NCBI GenBank assembly: GCA_014055525.1
Contig: WIAH01000011.1
Span: 62,001 to 126,000 of the forward strand
Direction of reading: 5' to 3'
Origin: Nitrospira sp. CR1.3
GTDB taxonomy: Bacteria; Nitrospirota; Nitrospiria; Nitrospirales; Nitrospiraceae
Length of the DNA stretch: 64,000 nt
The number at the start of each line of letters is the position of its first letter. The stretch's first letter is position 1. Shown in pieces: positions 17,540 through 26,743 of the stretch. The notes below the pieces were generated by a model. It did no database searches and was not told where the DNA came from. It was given only the letters and a program-made list of their open reading frames with translations. A program made the position numbers and the translations under genes.

Positions 17540-18748
17540 ATGCCCACTCCCTTCGACACCATCGAAGACGCCCTCCGCGACATCAAGAAGGGCAAGTTCG
17601 TCATCTTGGTGGACGACGAAGACAGGGAAAACGAAGGCGACCTGGTCATCGCGGCTGAAAAGGTCACGCCCCAAGCCATTAATTTTATGGCCAAGCACGC
17701 CCGGGGATTGATCTGCCTTGCGCTCACACCGGAACGGGTCGAAGAACTGCAGCTCCCACAACAGGCCGTTGAAAACACGGCGACGTTCGGAACTGCCTTC
17801 ACCGTGTCCATCGATGCCCGGAAGGACATCACCACCGGCATATCCGCGGCTGATCGAGCTACGACGATCCATGTCGCGATCGATCCGAAATCAAGGCCGA
17901 CCGATCTGGCGCGACCCGGCCATATTTTTCCGTTGAAGGCGCAGCAGGGAGGCGTGCTGAGGCGCGCGGGCCAGACGGAAGGGTCGGTCGATCTCGCGAG
18001 ATTGGCCGGACTCACTCCCGCCGGCGTGATCTGCGAAATCATGAACGAAGACGGCACCATGGCGCGCGTGCCCGAGCTCGTCAGGTTCGCGAAATCGCAC
18101 AAACTCAGGATCATCACGATCAAGGCTCTGATCGAGTACCGCATGCGCCGCGAAACCTTCGTCAAGCGCATGGCGAGCGCCAATCTCCCGACGACGTTCG
18201 GCGAATTCGAAGCGGTGGCCTTCGAGAATTTAGTGGACGGCGTGACCCATATCGCATTGGTCAAAGGCCGGGTCGACAGCGGCGAACCGACACTGGTGCG
18301 CGTGCACTCCGGTTGCCTAACCGCCGATGCGCTCGGATCTCTCCGCTGCGATTGCCGCGATCAACTTCACAAAGCGATGGAGATCATCCAGAAGGAAGGC
18401 CGCGGCGTGCTGCTGTATCTCAACCAGGAAGGCCGCGGGATCGGCCTGCTCAATAAGATCAGGGCTTATGGGCTGCAGGACAAGGGAAGCGATACGGTCG
18501 AAGCGAATTTGAAGCTCGGATTCAAAGCGGATCTCCGGGACTATGGGGTCGGCGCGCAGATTCTCGTGAATCTCGGACTGCATCCGATTAAGCTGATTAC
18601 GAACAACCCGCGCAAGATCGTCGGAATTGAAGGATATGGACTAAAAGTAGTTGAGCGAGTACCGATCGAGATTCAGCCGCGCGCAGCGAACATGAAATAT
18701 TTGCGAACGAAGAAGAATAAGTTGGGGCATATATTAAAGAAAGTGTGA
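17540..18748 (+). CDS. ribBA: Bifunctional 3,4-dihydroxy-2-butanone-4-phosphate synthase / GTP cyclohydrolase II
   Basis: A 402-residue fusion of the two first enzymes of riboflavin synthesis. The N-terminal half (about 1-200) is RibB, with [16 protein letters not shown] binding metal and substrate, ending near IEYRMRRE. The C-terminal half is RibA, with zinc-binding cysteines in [17 protein letters not shown] and the GTP-binding [18 protein letters not shown]. RibB relatives usually read HTE where this protein has [16 protein letters not shown] 17540 ([12 protein letters not shown]) is preferred over 17522, which falls in the A/T-rich repeat. Followed by ribH; the stop codon lies inside a palindromic element. 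No FMN riboswitch is seen upstream. Confidence 0.93.
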   Translation: MPTPFDTIEDALRDIKKGKFVILVDDEDRENEGDLVIAAEKVTPQAINFMAKHARGLICLALTPERVEELQLPQQAVENTATFGTAFTVSIDARKDITTGISAADRATTIHVAIDPKSRPTDLARPGHIFPLKAQQGGVLRRAGQTEGSVDLARLAGLTPAGVICEIMNEDGTMARVPELVRFAKSHKLRIITIKALIEYRMRRETFVKRMASANLPTTFGEFEAVAFENLVDGVTHIALVKGRVDSGEPTLVRVHSGCLTADALGSLRCDCRDQLHKAMEIIQKEGRGVLLYLNQEGRGIGLLNKIRAYGLQDKGSDTVEANLKLGFKADLRDYGVGAQILVNLGLHPIKLITNNPRKIVGIEGYGLKVVERVPIEIQPRAANMKYLRTKKNKLGHILKKV

Positions 18749-18829
18749 AAGTTGAAAAGTTAGAAAGTGGGAATGTTCCATTGTCTGCGGACAACTTTCA
18801 AACTTTGTAACTTTTGTACTTTCCAACTG
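18737..18829. repeat. Palindromic element between ribBA and ribH (AAAGTT-word family)
   Basis: The left arm repeats gaaagttgaaaagttagaaag; the right arm (18790-18829) repeats the complementary words caactttcaaactttg and acttttgtactttcc. The loop holds tgtctgcggaca, itself a small palindrome. The 11-mer GTTGAAAAGTT (18751-18761) recurs exactly at 19302-19312 inside ribH. The ribBA stop codon is within the left arm. Confidence 0.65.
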
Positions 18830-18830
18830 A

Positions 18831-19385
18831 ATGATGAAACTCCGTAAAGGCTCTCACAACGCCACAGGATTGAAGTTCGGGATCGTCGTCGCCAAGTTCA
18901 ACAAGTTCGTCACGAGCAAGCTCTTGTCATCCTGTATCGACGGGCTCACTAAACACGGGGTGGTTGCCGAAGACATCGATGTCGTGCGGGTGCCGGGGGC
19001 CTTTGAGATCCCGCTCGTGGCGCGGACGCTGGCGCAGACGAAGCGCTTTGATGCCGTCATTTGCCTTGGGGCGGTGATCCGCGGTGATACACCGCATTTC
19101 GATTACATCAGTGGAGAGGCGAGCCGCGGGATCGGCCAGGCGGCGCTCGATGCGGATGTTCCGATCATCTTCGGGGTCTTGACGACCGACAACGTGGCGC
19201 AGGCGATCGAGCGCGCCGAGCCGACCAAGTTCAACCGCGGCGGCGAAGCGGCAAAATCGGCGATCGAAATGGCCACGGTGATGCGGATGATCAAGGGAGA
19301 AGTTGAAAAGTTTGAAAGTGACAAGTTCGAACGTGGGAAGTCGATGCGCAGAAATGGCCGCGGACAGTTAAGGAAAAAACGATGA
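18831..19385 (+). CDS. ribH: 6,7-Dimethyl-8-ribityllumazine synthase with an element-derived tail
   Basis: Residues 1-154 are a complete lumazine synthase: FNKFVTSKLL, VRVPGAFEIP, CLGAVIRGDTPHFDYI with catalytic His89, FGVLTTDN and the closing EAAKSAIEMATVMRMI. The family normally ends about here (near 155 residues). This protein continues for 30 highly charged residues (KGEVEKFESDKFERGKSMRR, then GRGQLRKKR). The extra codons coincide with the left arm of a palindromic element, so the tail appears to come from the element running into the gene. Start is ATG 18831 or 18834. It forms the icosahedral or pentameric enzyme converting the RibB product and the pyrimidine to lumazine. Confidence 0.94.
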   Translation: MMKLRKGSHNATGLKFGIVVAKFNKFVTSKLLSSCIDGLTKHGVVAEDIDVVRVPGAFEIPLVARTLAQTKRFDAVICLGAVIRGDTPHFDYISGEASRGIGQAALDADVPIIFGVLTTDNVAQAIERAEPTKFNRGGEAAKSAIEMATVMRMIKGEVEKFESDKFERGKSMRRNGRGQLRKKR

Positions 19386-19475
19386 TGGGCTGCTGTTGGC
19401 CCTCTGGCGAGACCATGCAGCAGATTGCATCTCCGATAACCCGCAAACTTGCTAACGTTTCAACTTTCTAACAAT
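19299..19475. repeat. Long palindromic element spanning the ribH 3' end
   Basis: Left arm 19299-19342 lies inside ribH (agttgaaaagtttgaaagtg, then acaagttcgaacgtgggaag); the right arm 19445-19475 is pyrimidine-rich (aaacttgctaacgtttcaac). The loop of about 100 nt contains a second hairpin with gctgctg near 19388 and cagcag near 19427. It is the same word family as 18737-18829. The nusB start follows 4 nt after it. Confidence 0.6.
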
Positions 19476-19478
19476 TAT

Positions 19479-19943
19479 ATGGGTTCTCGCCATCAATCCC
19501 GGGAGCGGGCATTACAAATCCTCTTTCAATACGACATCCACGGCAAACCCGGCGTCTGGCTGGACGAGTTCTGGAATCAATGCAAGGCGGCGGACGAGGT
19601 CAAGGCCTTTGCGGAAAAGCTGGTCCAGGGCGTCTTGGAACACAAGAAGGAGCTGGATTCACTGATCGGCCGCTATGCGACCAACTGGAAAGTCAGCCGG
19701 ATGCAGATTGTGGACCGTAATATTCTGCGTCTCGGAACCTATGAACTCCTGTGGCTTAACGAGGTGCCGGCAAAGGTGACGATGAACGAATCGATCGAGT
19801 TGGCGAAAGATTTCGGCGATGACGAGGCGGCCAAGTTCGTGAACGGCATTCTGGACAAGGTGCTTGCCACGGAAACCAAGCTGGAAGCGAAGCGTACGGA
19901 AGCCGCAGGCGCGAGTCTAGGGGCTAGAGGCAAGCGGACATGA
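19479..19943 (+). CDS. nusB: Transcription antitermination factor NusB
   Basis: A 154-residue all-helical protein with the NusB pattern [13 protein letters not shown] near the start, and [13 protein letters not shown]...[29 protein letters not shown] at the end. It binds boxA RNA with NusE (S10) in rRNA antitermination. An upstream TTG or ATG reading from 19449 falls in the repeat and is rejected. The last residues (SLGARGKRT) are encoded by the left arm of another palindromic element, so this protein too ends in repeat-derived sequence. It is commonly next to ribH. Confidence 0.93.
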   Translation: MGSRHQSRERALQILFQYDIHGKPGVWLDEFWNQCKAADEVKAFAEKLVQGVLEHKKELDSLIGRYATNWKVSRMQIVDRNILRLGTYELLWLNEVPAKVTMNESIELAKDFGDDEAAKFVNGILDKVLATETKLEAKRTEAAGASLGARGKRT

Positions 19944-20006
19944 TGCGACCTAGGGATAGTCGGTCCAAGGAGCCCCTCGCCTCTTGCCACGTGCCCCGTG
20001 CTTGCA
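19905..20006. repeat. Palindromic element at the nusB-purB junction (GGCTAGAGG-word family)
   Basis: The left arm contains ggggctagaggcaag, the right arm cccctcgcctcttgcc and gtgccccgtgcttgc. The 13-mer GGCTAGAGGCAAG (19922-19934) and the 12-mer CCCCTCGCCTCT (19973-19984) are repeated exactly at 39912-39924 and 39955-39966. The left arm overlaps the nusB 3' end. Confidence 0.65.
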
Positions 20007-20019
20007 TTCGGAGCCTGCG

Positions 20020-21354
20020 ATGATTGACCGCTACACCCGTCCTAAGATGAAGGCCATCTGGGATCTCAAGCACAAGTATGAGATCTGGCTGGAAGTCGAG
20101 CTGCAGGCTTGCGCGGCTTTCGAGCGCGCGGGCCAGGCTCCTCGCGGGACAGCGGCGAAAATCCGCAAGAAGGCCAAAATCGATGTGAAGCGGATCGCGG
20201 AAATCGAAACAGAGACGAAACACGATGTGATCGCCTTTCTCGAGTCCCTGACAGATCGCGTCGGGCCGGAGCATCGATATCTGCACATGGGGCTCACATC
20301 GTCGGATGTCGTCGATACATCACTCGCCGTGCATATGACCGAAGCGCTGGATGTGATCCTCGCGGGAGCGGAAGCGTTTCTCACGGTGTTGAAGCGGCAG
20401 GCCTTGCGGCACAAAGATACCGTGATGGTGGGACGCTCGCACGGGATTCACGGCGAGCCGATCTCCTTCGGGTTCAAGCTGGCGATTTGGTATGAGGAGG
20501 TGGGACGTCACCTGGAACGGCTGCGCCGGGTGCGGGGTGAAATCGCAGTCGGCAAGCTGTCAGGCGCGATGGGCACCTTTGCGCATCAGGGACCGGATAT
20601 TGAAGAGTATGTCTGCGCCAAATTGGGCCTCTCCGTCGATCCGGTATCCAATCAGATTGTGCAGCGGGATCGGCATGCGGCCTATGCCACGGCGCTCGCC
20701 TTGCTTGCGGCCACGATCGAAAAAATCGCCACGGAGATTCGCCATCTCCAGCGCACTGAGGTGCTGGAAGCGGAAGAGTATTTTTCCGAGGGACAGAAGG
20801 GGTCATCCGCGATGCCGCATAAGCGGAACCCGATCGTGTCCGAAAACCTCTGCGGCCTGGCGCGGCTGGTGCGCGCCAACAGCCTCGCGGCGATGGAGAA
20901 CGTCGCGCTCTGGCACGAACGAGACATCAGCCACTCGTCGGTCGAGCGCGTCATCATGCCGGACAGCACGATCCTTGTCGATTATATGCTGGCAAAGGTG
21001 ACGGATCTCATCAGGCATCTGGTGGTGTACCCCGCCAACATGAAGCGGAATCTCGAGTTGACGGGCGGGCTGGTCTATTCGCAGCGGCTGTTGTTGGCTC
21101 TGATTGAAAAAGGCGCTCAACGGAAAGAGTCCTATGAGGCGGTTCAGCGCAATGCGATGGCTTCCTGGAAAGGCGCTGGTGGATTGCAGGAACTGGCCAG
21201 CAAAGATCCCTTCATCGCGCAGCATCTCAAGAAGGGCGAAATTGCCGCCTGCTTCAATCCGAAGTACTATCTCCGCCATCTCGACCAGATTTTTCGTAGA
21301 GTGTTTCGAAGTGGGCACGGGGGTTCTAACCGAGGAAGAAGGGGAGTCAGATGA
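20020..21354 (+). CDS. purB: Adenylosuccinate lyase
   Basis: A 444-residue fumarase/aspartase-superfamily enzyme with the signature GSSAMPHKRNPI (the flexible catalytic serine loop), MGLTSSDVVDT, and VGRSHGIHGEPISFG carrying the catalytic histidine. It acts twice in purine synthesis: SAICAR to AICAR and adenylosuccinate to AMP. ATG 20020 begins the conserved MIDRYTRPKMKAIW; the open frame from 19984 is repeat-derived. The last 13 residues (SGHGGSNRGRRGVR region) are basic and unusual. Its stop overlaps the cld start by 4 bp (ATGA). Confidence 0.95.
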   Translation: MIDRYTRPKMKAIWDLKHKYEIWLEVELQACAAFERAGQAPRGTAAKIRKKAKIDVKRIAEIETETKHDVIAFLESLTDRVGPEHRYLHMGLTSSDVVDTSLAVHMTEALDVILAGAEAFLTVLKRQALRHKDTVMVGRSHGIHGEPISFGFKLAIWYEEVGRHLERLRRVRGEIAVGKLSGAMGTFAHQGPDIEEYVCAKLGLSVDPVSNQIVQRDRHAAYATALALLAATIEKIATEIRHLQRTEVLEAEEYFSEGQKGSSAMPHKRNPIVSENLCGLARLVRANSLAAMENVALWHERDISHSSVERVIMPDSTILVDYMLAKVTDLIRHLVVYPANMKRNLELTGGLVYSQRLLLALIEKGAQRKESYEAVQRNAMASWKGAGGLQELASKDPFIAQHLKKGEIAACFNPKYYLRHLDQIFRRVFRSGHGGSNRGRRGVR

Positions 21355-22148
21355 TTCAGCGACGAGTGATCGTGGTGCTCGCATTCGTAGGGCTGTTGAC
21401 GGGGGTCTGGGGATCGCCTGCGCATACGGCAGCCGATCGCGACAAGCTGCTCAGCGAGCCGGGAGTGTACGGGACATTCGCAGCCTTCGGTCTTGCGGAG
21501 GATTGGGCGAAGCAGGATTTACCGACGAGGATCGCTCATCTTACTGCTATGAAAGGTGTGGTCGAGCAGCACCGCGAGAAGATTGCGATTGATCTGTACC
21601 TCCTGCGCGGACTCTCTGATCACGCGGATATTCTCTTCCGGATCCATGCGGCCGAGCTACGCGATACGCAGAAATTTCTCGTCGATCTTCAGAACAGCCT
21701 GATGGGAAGGAATCTTAAGGGAGCCGGCATTATGAACGGAATGGCCAAAAAGGCGAACTATGTGCCGGGCTTTCCCGATCAGGTGAAAGCCGACCTCAAG
21801 GCTGCCAGCGAGCATGGTCCAAATCCCTACGCAATCGTCATTCCGATCAGAAAGAATGCCGAGTGGTGGGCGCTCGATCAGGAAAAGCGCGCGGCCATGA
21901 TGAAGGAGCATACCGAGGCGGCGCTGCCCTATCACAAGACCGTGAAGCGAAAGCTCTATCATTCCAGCGGCCTGGATGATCTGGATTTCATCACTTATTT
22001 TGAGACGTCGAAGCTGGAGGATTTCCACAGCCTGATTCTGTCATTGGAGAGAGTGAAGGAGTTTCAGTATACGCGCCGATTCGGCCATCCGACGCTGCTC
22101 GGCACGATGAAGTCGTTGGATGAACTGATCGAAACGTTAGCGCAGTAA
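21351..22148 (+). CDS. cld: Chlorite dismutase, exported haem enzyme
   Basis: A 265-residue protein with a signal peptide (about residues 1-27, cut near PAHTA-AD). The mature sequence closely follows the pentameric Nitrospira-type chlorite dismutase: GVYGTFAAF, YLLRGLSDHADILFRIH, PYAIVIPIRKNAEWW, proximal haem ligand His187 (KEHT), distal arginine Arg200 (VKRKLYHSSG) 13 residues later, and RRFGHPTLLGTM. Both key residues are present, so activity (chlorite to chloride and oxygen) is expected in the periplasm. It is translationally coupled to purB and followed by purC, an unexpected position inside a purine operon. It is a strong marker for Nitrospira among candidate hosts. Confidence 0.93.
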   Translation: MIQRRVIVVLAFVGLLTGVWGSPAHTAADRDKLLSEPGVYGTFAAFGLAEDWAKQDLPTRIAHLTAMKGVVEQHREKIAIDLYLLRGLSDHADILFRIHAAELRDTQKFLVDLQNSLMGRNLKGAGIMNGMAKKANYVPGFPDQVKADLKAASEHGPNPYAIVIPIRKNAEWWALDQEKRAAMMKEHTEAALPYHKTVKRKLYHSSGLDDLDFITYFETSKLEDFHSLILSLERVKEFQYTRRFGHPTLLGTMKSLDELIETLAQ

Positions 22149-22182
22149 TTTCGGATTGGAATATTGGAATATAGGACAGGCG

Positions 22183-22887
22183 ATGACGACTGGCACCATG
22201 ATCTACGAGGGCAAGGCTAAGAGGATCTTCACGACTGGGAATCCCGACCAGGTCCTGCAGTATTTCAAGGACGACGCGACGGCCTTCAACGCCCAAAAAC
22301 GCGGGACCATCCTTGATAAGGGCATCATCAATAATAAAATCTCGGAGCGGCTGTTCCGATTATTGGAGCAGAACGGCGTGCCGACGCATTTTGTCGAGCG
22401 CCAGAGTGATCGGGAGATGCTCACGAAGAAAGTCGCGATCGTGCCGGTCGAAGTGGTCGTGCGCAACGTGGTCGCGGGAAGCCTCGCGAAACGGTTGGGG
22501 CTCAAGGAAGGCGATCTGATTCAGCCCGCCCTCATCGAGTGGTACTACAAGAACGACGCCCTCGGCGACCCACTCATCGCTGATGAGCATGTCCGTCTCC
22601 TCAAACTGGCGACGCCTGAGCAGCTTGTGGAAATCAAGCGACTCGCGTTGAAAGTGAACAGCCTGCTTCAGCCGTTCTTTCTGGAACGCAGAATGATACT
22701 TGTCGATTTCAAGCTGGAATTCGGGATGCACAATGGCCAACTGATTCTGGCCGATGAGATTTCCCCCGATACCTGCCGATTCTGGGATCAGACGACAAAA
22801 GAGTCGATGGACAAGGATCGGTTTCGGAAGGATTTGGGAAAGATTGAAGAGGCGTATCAAGAGGTGCTGAGGAGAGTGTGCGGATGA
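22183..22887 (+). CDS. purC: SAICAR synthetase
   Basis: A 234-residue ATP-grasp-like enzyme joining aspartate to CAIR. It begins IYEGKAKRIF, contains VEVVVRNVVAGSLAKR, and the substrate-site KLEFGMHNGQLILADEISPDTCRFWD. ATG 22183 gives the conserved start; the frame from 22156 runs through word-like repeat DNA (ggattggaatattggaat) and is rejected. It lies 34 bp after cld in the purine run. Confidence 0.95.
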   Translation: MTTGTMIYEGKAKRIFTTGNPDQVLQYFKDDATAFNAQKRGTILDKGIINNKISERLFRLLEQNGVPTHFVERQSDREMLTKKVAIVPVEVVVRNVVAGSLAKRLGLKEGDLIQPALIEWYYKNDALGDPLIADEHVRLLKLATPEQLVEIKRLALKVNSLLQPFFLERRMILVDFKLEFGMHNGQLILADEISPDTCRFWDQTTKESMDKDRFRKDLGKIEEAYQEVLRRVCG

Positions 22888-22891
22888 GGCT

Positions 22892-23090
22892 GGGCTGGAT
22901 TTCCCAGGCTCCGGCACTTCGGCTCGACCGCACTAGCCCTTCCCGCCGCTCGACACGCGAAACTAGTTCCGTTCCGAACTGCGCTTGAACGGAACGTCGA
23001 ACATCGCGCGTCGTTCGTGGAACGAAACGCGTCGGTTCATGGAGTGCGGTGGTCCGAGCCTGCGTACATGTCGCCTGGGAAGCCCAGCCC
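22892..23090. repeat. Long imperfect inverted repeat downstream of purC
   Basis: Outer arms 22892-22909 (gggctggatttcccaggc) and 23073-23090 are complementary at 16 of 18 positions; inner complementary pieces (ggctcgaccgcact against a site near 23050, and gacacgcgaaac against one near 23030) extend the fold. The whole could form one long hairpin between purC and the next gene. No gene is seen inside 22888-23135. Confidence 0.55.
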
Positions 23091-23135
23091 ATCCTCTCAC
23101 GACTGTTGGGAGGGTGGAGAGAAGAGAGAAGAAAG

Positions 23136-23354
23136 ATGCTGCGGGCGTTTTTGAACTATGGGCTGGTGGCGGCAATTTCCGTCTGGGCGGCGGTCATTGC
23201 CCTGATGGCCTACCGGCTGGACGATTCGCCCTGGCGCTGGGCGTTTGTTGCACTGGCTTTCGGCGGGGTGCTGACCATCATCGCCATATTCTGGATCAGG
23301 CGTTACATCCATGCGCTGGATAAAGCGTCTGAAGAGCAGAGGAGCAAATCGTGA
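23136..23354 (+). CDS. Small two-helix membrane protein
   Basis: A 72-residue protein: MLRAFLNYGLVAAISVWAAV forms a first helix and WAFVALAFGGVLTIIAIFW a second, followed by a basic charged tail (RRYIHALDKASEEQRSKS). The ATG at 23136 has a purine-rich gaagaaag in front; the longer frame from 23049 begins inside the inverted repeat. The stop overlaps the purS GTG by 4 bp, so the two are co-translated. No known family recognised. Confidence 0.6.
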   Translation: MLRAFLNYGLVAAISVWAAVIALMAYRLDDSPWRWAFVALAFGGVLTIIAIFWIRRYIHALDKASEEQRSKS

Positions 23355-23590
23355 AGGCGAAAGTTCACGTGACGTTGAAGCAAGGCATTCTCGATCCACA
23401 GGGAAAGGCGATCGAGCATGCGCTCGATTCACTGGGATTCAAGAATGCCGCGAATGTGCGCGTCGGCAAGTACATGGAATTGGACATCGATGAGAAGGAC
23501 AGGGCAAAGGCTGAGGCGGAAGTGAAAAAGATGTGCGAGAAGCTGCTGGCGAACACGATCATTGAAGAATATCGGTACGAGTTGACGTGA
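23351..23590 (+). CDS. purS: FGAM synthetase subunit PurS
   Basis: A 79-residue protein with the PurS pattern KVHVTLKQGILDPQGKAIEHALDSLGF and a C-terminal NTIIEEYRYEL. It bridges the PurL and PurQ subunits and helps channel ammonia. Separate purS, purQ and a 750-residue purL show the three-subunit form of the enzyme. Start is GTG 23351. Confidence 0.93.
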   Translation: MKAKVHVTLKQGILDPQGKAIEHALDSLGFKNAANVRVGKYMELDIDEKDRAKAEAEVKKMCEKLLANTIIEEYRYELT

Positions 23591-23619
23591 AGAGTTTGGG
23601 ATGAGAGCGCGGGGCCTGC

Positions 23620-23698
23620 CGGCGAACAGCCCCAGCGTGCTCGCACCCCCGCTCGGTGTAGGGTCCCACGCTGCGCGTGCTTGGGCGCCCGTTCGCCG
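23620..23698. repeat. Inverted repeat between purS and purQ
   Basis: Eight-base perfect outer arms, cggcgaac (23620-23627) and gttcgccg (23691-23698), continue inward with further GC-rich pairs (agccccagcgtgc against gcgtgcttgggc). It may act as an intra-operon attenuator or stabilising hairpin. The rest of 23591-23747 shows no gene. Confidence 0.5.
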
Positions 23699-23747
23699 TC
23701 ACCCGCTAGGGGGGACACATTCAACTGCGTTGTGGGAGTGAGAGGAA

Positions 23748-24470
23748 GTGAAGATAGGAGTCTTGGTTTTTCCCGGCAGTAATTGCGATCACGATTGCCG
23801 GCATGTCTTTCAGAATGTGCTGGGACAGCCGGTGGAAATGGTTTGGCACAAGGACGCGTTGCCCGCAGGACTGGATGCGGTGGTGATCCCGGGCGGATTT
23901 TCCTATGGCGACTATTTGCGCACGGGCGCCATCGCCAGATTCTCGCCGGTGATGGGGGGAGTGAAAGAGTTTGCCCAAAGGGGCGGGTTGGTCATCGGCA
24001 TCTGCAATGGTTTTCAGATTCTGCTGGAAGCAGGGCTCCTACCCGGCGCGATGCTCAGGAATCGCTCGCTGCATTTTATCTGCAAGGATGTCTACGTGCG
24101 AGTCGAGAACGCGGCGACGCCCTTCACGAGCGCCTGCACACCGGGTCAGGTGTTGAAGATTCCGATCGCCCATGCGGAAGGAAATTACTATACCGATCCT
24201 GTGACGCTGGCGGGCCTCCAGGCGAATGCCCAAGTCGTCTTTCGCTATTGCACGCCGGATGGAAAAGCAACAGCGGACGCGAGCCCGAACGGCTCGCTCG
24301 ACAACATCGCCGGCATCCGCAATGCCGAAGGGAACGTGTTGGGCATGATGCCGCATCCGGAGCGTTGCGCGGAAGAGATGCTGGGCAACGAAGACGGACG
24401 GCTGATATTTGCATCGATGTTGGAGGCTGTACAGCAGATTAAATCAAAGCTGAGCATTGTCGGATCATGA
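23748..24470 (+). CDS. purQ: FGAM synthetase glutaminase subunit PurQ
   Basis: A 240-residue class I glutamine amidotransferase. [14 protein letters not shown] begins the fold, [23 protein letters not shown] follows, and the nucleophile elbow [13 protein letters not shown] carries the catalytic cysteine; the histidine-glutamate pair is in [10 protein letters not shown]. It releases ammonia for PurL. GTG 23748 is used as start. It overlaps purL by 4 bp (ATGA). Confidence 0.94.
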   Translation: MKIGVLVFPGSNCDHDCRHVFQNVLGQPVEMVWHKDALPAGLDAVVIPGGFSYGDYLRTGAIARFSPVMGGVKEFAQRGGLVIGICNGFQILLEAGLLPGAMLRNRSLHFICKDVYVRVENAATPFTSACTPGQVLKIPIAHAEGNYYTDPVTLAGLQANAQVVFRYCTPDGKATADASPNGSLDNIAGIRNAEGNVLGMMPHPERCAEEMLGNEDGRLIFASMLEAVQQIKSKLSIVGS

Positions 24471-26719
24471 AACAGCCTGCCCCTCTTGTGATCACCAAGG
24501 ATCTCATCGCACAGCATAATCTGACTGACGACGAGTATAAGAAGATCGTCGAGATTCTTGGGCGCGAGCCGAATCTCACGGAACTGGGAATGTTTTCCGT
24601 TATGTGGTCGGAACACTGTTCCTACAAGAGCTCTCGCGTCCACTTGAGGAAGCTGCCGACGACGGGACCTCGCGTGGTGCAGGGGCCGGGTGAGAATGCC
24701 GGTGCCGTGGAGATCGGCGACGGGCTCTGCGTGGTCTTCAAAATGGAATCGCACAACCATCCGTCGTTCATCGAGCCGTATCAGGGCGCGGCGACGGGCG
24801 TCGGGGGCATTCTGCGAGATGTGTTCACGATGGGAGCCAGGCCGATTGCGCTGCTCGACTCGCTTCGCTTCGGGGGACTGGATACGGCGAAGAATCGCCA
24901 CCTGATGAGAGGGGTCGTGGCCGGCATCGGGGGATACGGTAATTGTATGGGGGTGCCGACGGTCGGCGGCGAGGTGCGATTCGACGATATCTATTCGTTG
25001 AATCCGCTCGTAAATGTTTTCTGTCTGGGCATCGCGCACAAGGACAAGATCTTCCGCGGGACGGCGGCCGGTGTCGGCAATCCGGTGATCTATTTCGGCT
25101 CGAAGACCGGTCGTGACGGCATTCACGGCGCGACGATGGCGTCCGATTCGTTCGATGATCAATCGGAACAGAAGCGTCCCACCGTCCAGGTCGGGGACCC
25201 GTTCCAGGAAAAGCTGCTGCTGGAAGCCTGCCTTGAACTCATGGCGAACGATCTGCTGGTCGGCATTCAGGACATGGGGGCGGCCGGGCTGACGAGTTCG
25301 TCCTGTGAAATGGCGTCCCGGGCCGGCAACGGCATCGAACTGGATCTCACGCACGTTCCGCGGCGCGAGCCAGGCATGACACCCTATGAACTCATGCTCT
25401 CGGAGTCGCAGGAGCGGATGTTGATGGTCGCGAAAGCCGGCAAGGAGAACGATTGCATCAGGATCTGCAGAAAGTGGGATCTCGATGTGGCGGTCGTCGG
25501 CACGGTGACGGGCGACGGCATCTTGCGCGTCAAGGATCAGGGTAACATTGTGGCGGAGATTCCCGCCAAGTCGCTGGCCGACGACGGTCCTCGTTACGAA
25601 CGGCCCTATCAGCCTCCGGCCTATCAGGACATGCTCACGAATCTCAATTACGATGCGATTCCGGACGTAAAGGATGCGAATGAGGCACTGCTGTCGCTGC
25701 TGGAATCGCCGACGATCGCAAGCAAGCGATGGGTCTATGAGCAGTACGATCATATGGTGCGCACCAATTCGATCATCCGGCCAGGCTCGGATGCGGCGGT
25801 GGTGCGAATCAAGGGCACGAACAAGGCGGTCGCGATGACGGTGGATTGCAACGGGCGGTATTGCCTGCTGCATCCCTATGAAGGGGCCAGGCTGGCAGTC
25901 GCGGAAGCCGCGCGTAATCTTGTGTGCTCGGGGGCGGAACCGATCGGGCTGACGGACTGTCTCAACTTCGGCAATCCCGAGCGGCCGGACATCATGTGGC
26001 AGTTCGTGCTGGCGATCGAGGGGATGAAGGATGCCTGCGAGGCATTCCAGATCCCCATCGTCAGCGGGAATGTGAGTTTCTATAACGAGACAAACGGGCT
26101 CTCGATTTACCCTACACCGATGTTGGGCATGGTGGGCTTGATCGAAGAAGCCGATCGAACCATGACTCAATGGTTCAAACAAGAGGGAGATGATATTATT
26201 CTCCTGGGTTCGTCGCGGGAAGACCTCGGTGGATCGGAGTATCTCAAAGTCATTCATTCGCGCGAACAGGGCTCTCCGCCCTACCTGAGCCTAGAAGCCG
26301 AAAAAGTAATGCAGGAATGCGTGCTGAATCTGATCCGTTCCGGATCAGTGCAATCGGTCCATGATTGCTCCGACGGGGGGCTTGCCGTCGCGCTGGCGGA
26401 ATGCTGTCTGTCCGCCCAAGACCGAAAGCTGGGTGCTGTGGTAAAATTAGCCCTTGGCCGCCTTCGAAGGGATGCGGTGTTGTTCGGTGAAAGCCAGTCT
26501 CGCGTCCTGCTTTCGGCTAAGCGCGAGAATCGGCAGGTTGTCCTGGATCAAGCCCGACGCCTCGGCGTGCCGGCCGAAGTCATCGGGGCGGTCGGCGGCA
26601 ATCAATTGGTGATCTATCTGGGGGACGAGCATTCGACGACAAAGACGGTCGATGTGCCGTTATCCACGCTGCACGACCGGTGGGCTGATTCGCTGGAACG
26701 GATGTTGGTACAAGAGTAA
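24467..26719 (+). CDS. purL: FGAM synthetase large subunit PurL
   Basis: A 750-residue small-type PurL (without the amidotransferase domain) with duplicated PurM-like halves. Diagnostic parts are [12 protein letters not shown] near residue 45, [38 protein letters not shown] in the middle, and [15 protein letters not shown] near residue 630. It uses ATP and PurQ-derived ammonia to convert FGAR to FGAM. Translationally coupled to purQ and followed by purF. Confidence 0.95.
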   Translation: MKQPAPLVITKDLIAQHNLTDDEYKKIVEILGREPNLTELGMFSVMWSEHCSYKSSRVHLRKLPTTGPRVVQGPGENAGAVEIGDGLCVVFKMESHNHPSFIEPYQGAATGVGGILRDVFTMGARPIALLDSLRFGGLDTAKNRHLMRGVVAGIGGYGNCMGVPTVGGEVRFDDIYSLNPLVNVFCLGIAHKDKIFRGTAAGVGNPVIYFGSKTGRDGIHGATMASDSFDDQSEQKRPTVQVGDPFQEKLLLEACLELMANDLLVGIQDMGAAGLTSSSCEMASRAGNGIELDLTHVPRREPGMTPYELMLSESQERMLMVAKAGKENDCIRICRKWDLDVAVVGTVTGDGILRVKDQGNIVAEIPAKSLADDGPRYERPYQPPAYQDMLTNLNYDAIPDVKDANEALLSLLESPTIASKRWVYEQYDHMVRTNSIIRPGSDAAVVRIKGTNKAVAMTVDCNGRYCLLHPYEGARLAVAEAARNLVCSGAEPIGLTDCLNFGNPERPDIMWQFVLAIEGMKDACEAFQIPIVSGNVSFYNETNGLSIYPTPMLGMVGLIEEADRTMTQWFKQEGDDIILLGSSREDLGGSEYLKVIHSREQGSPPYLSLEAEKVMQECVLNLIRSGSVQSVHDCSDGGLAVALAECCLSAQDRKLGAVVKLALGRLRRDAVLFGESQSRVLLSAKRENRQVVLDQARRLGVPAEVIGAVGGNQLVIYLGDEHSTTKTVDVPLSTLHDRWADSLERMLVQE

Positions 26720-26743
26720 CTCGCCGGAGCCGGTAGCACTGTC

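Noticed and set aside
24245-26257. A 670-codon open frame on the minus strand over purL
   Set aside because: It is antisense to a clearly conserved purL, has biased composition and no recognisable domain.
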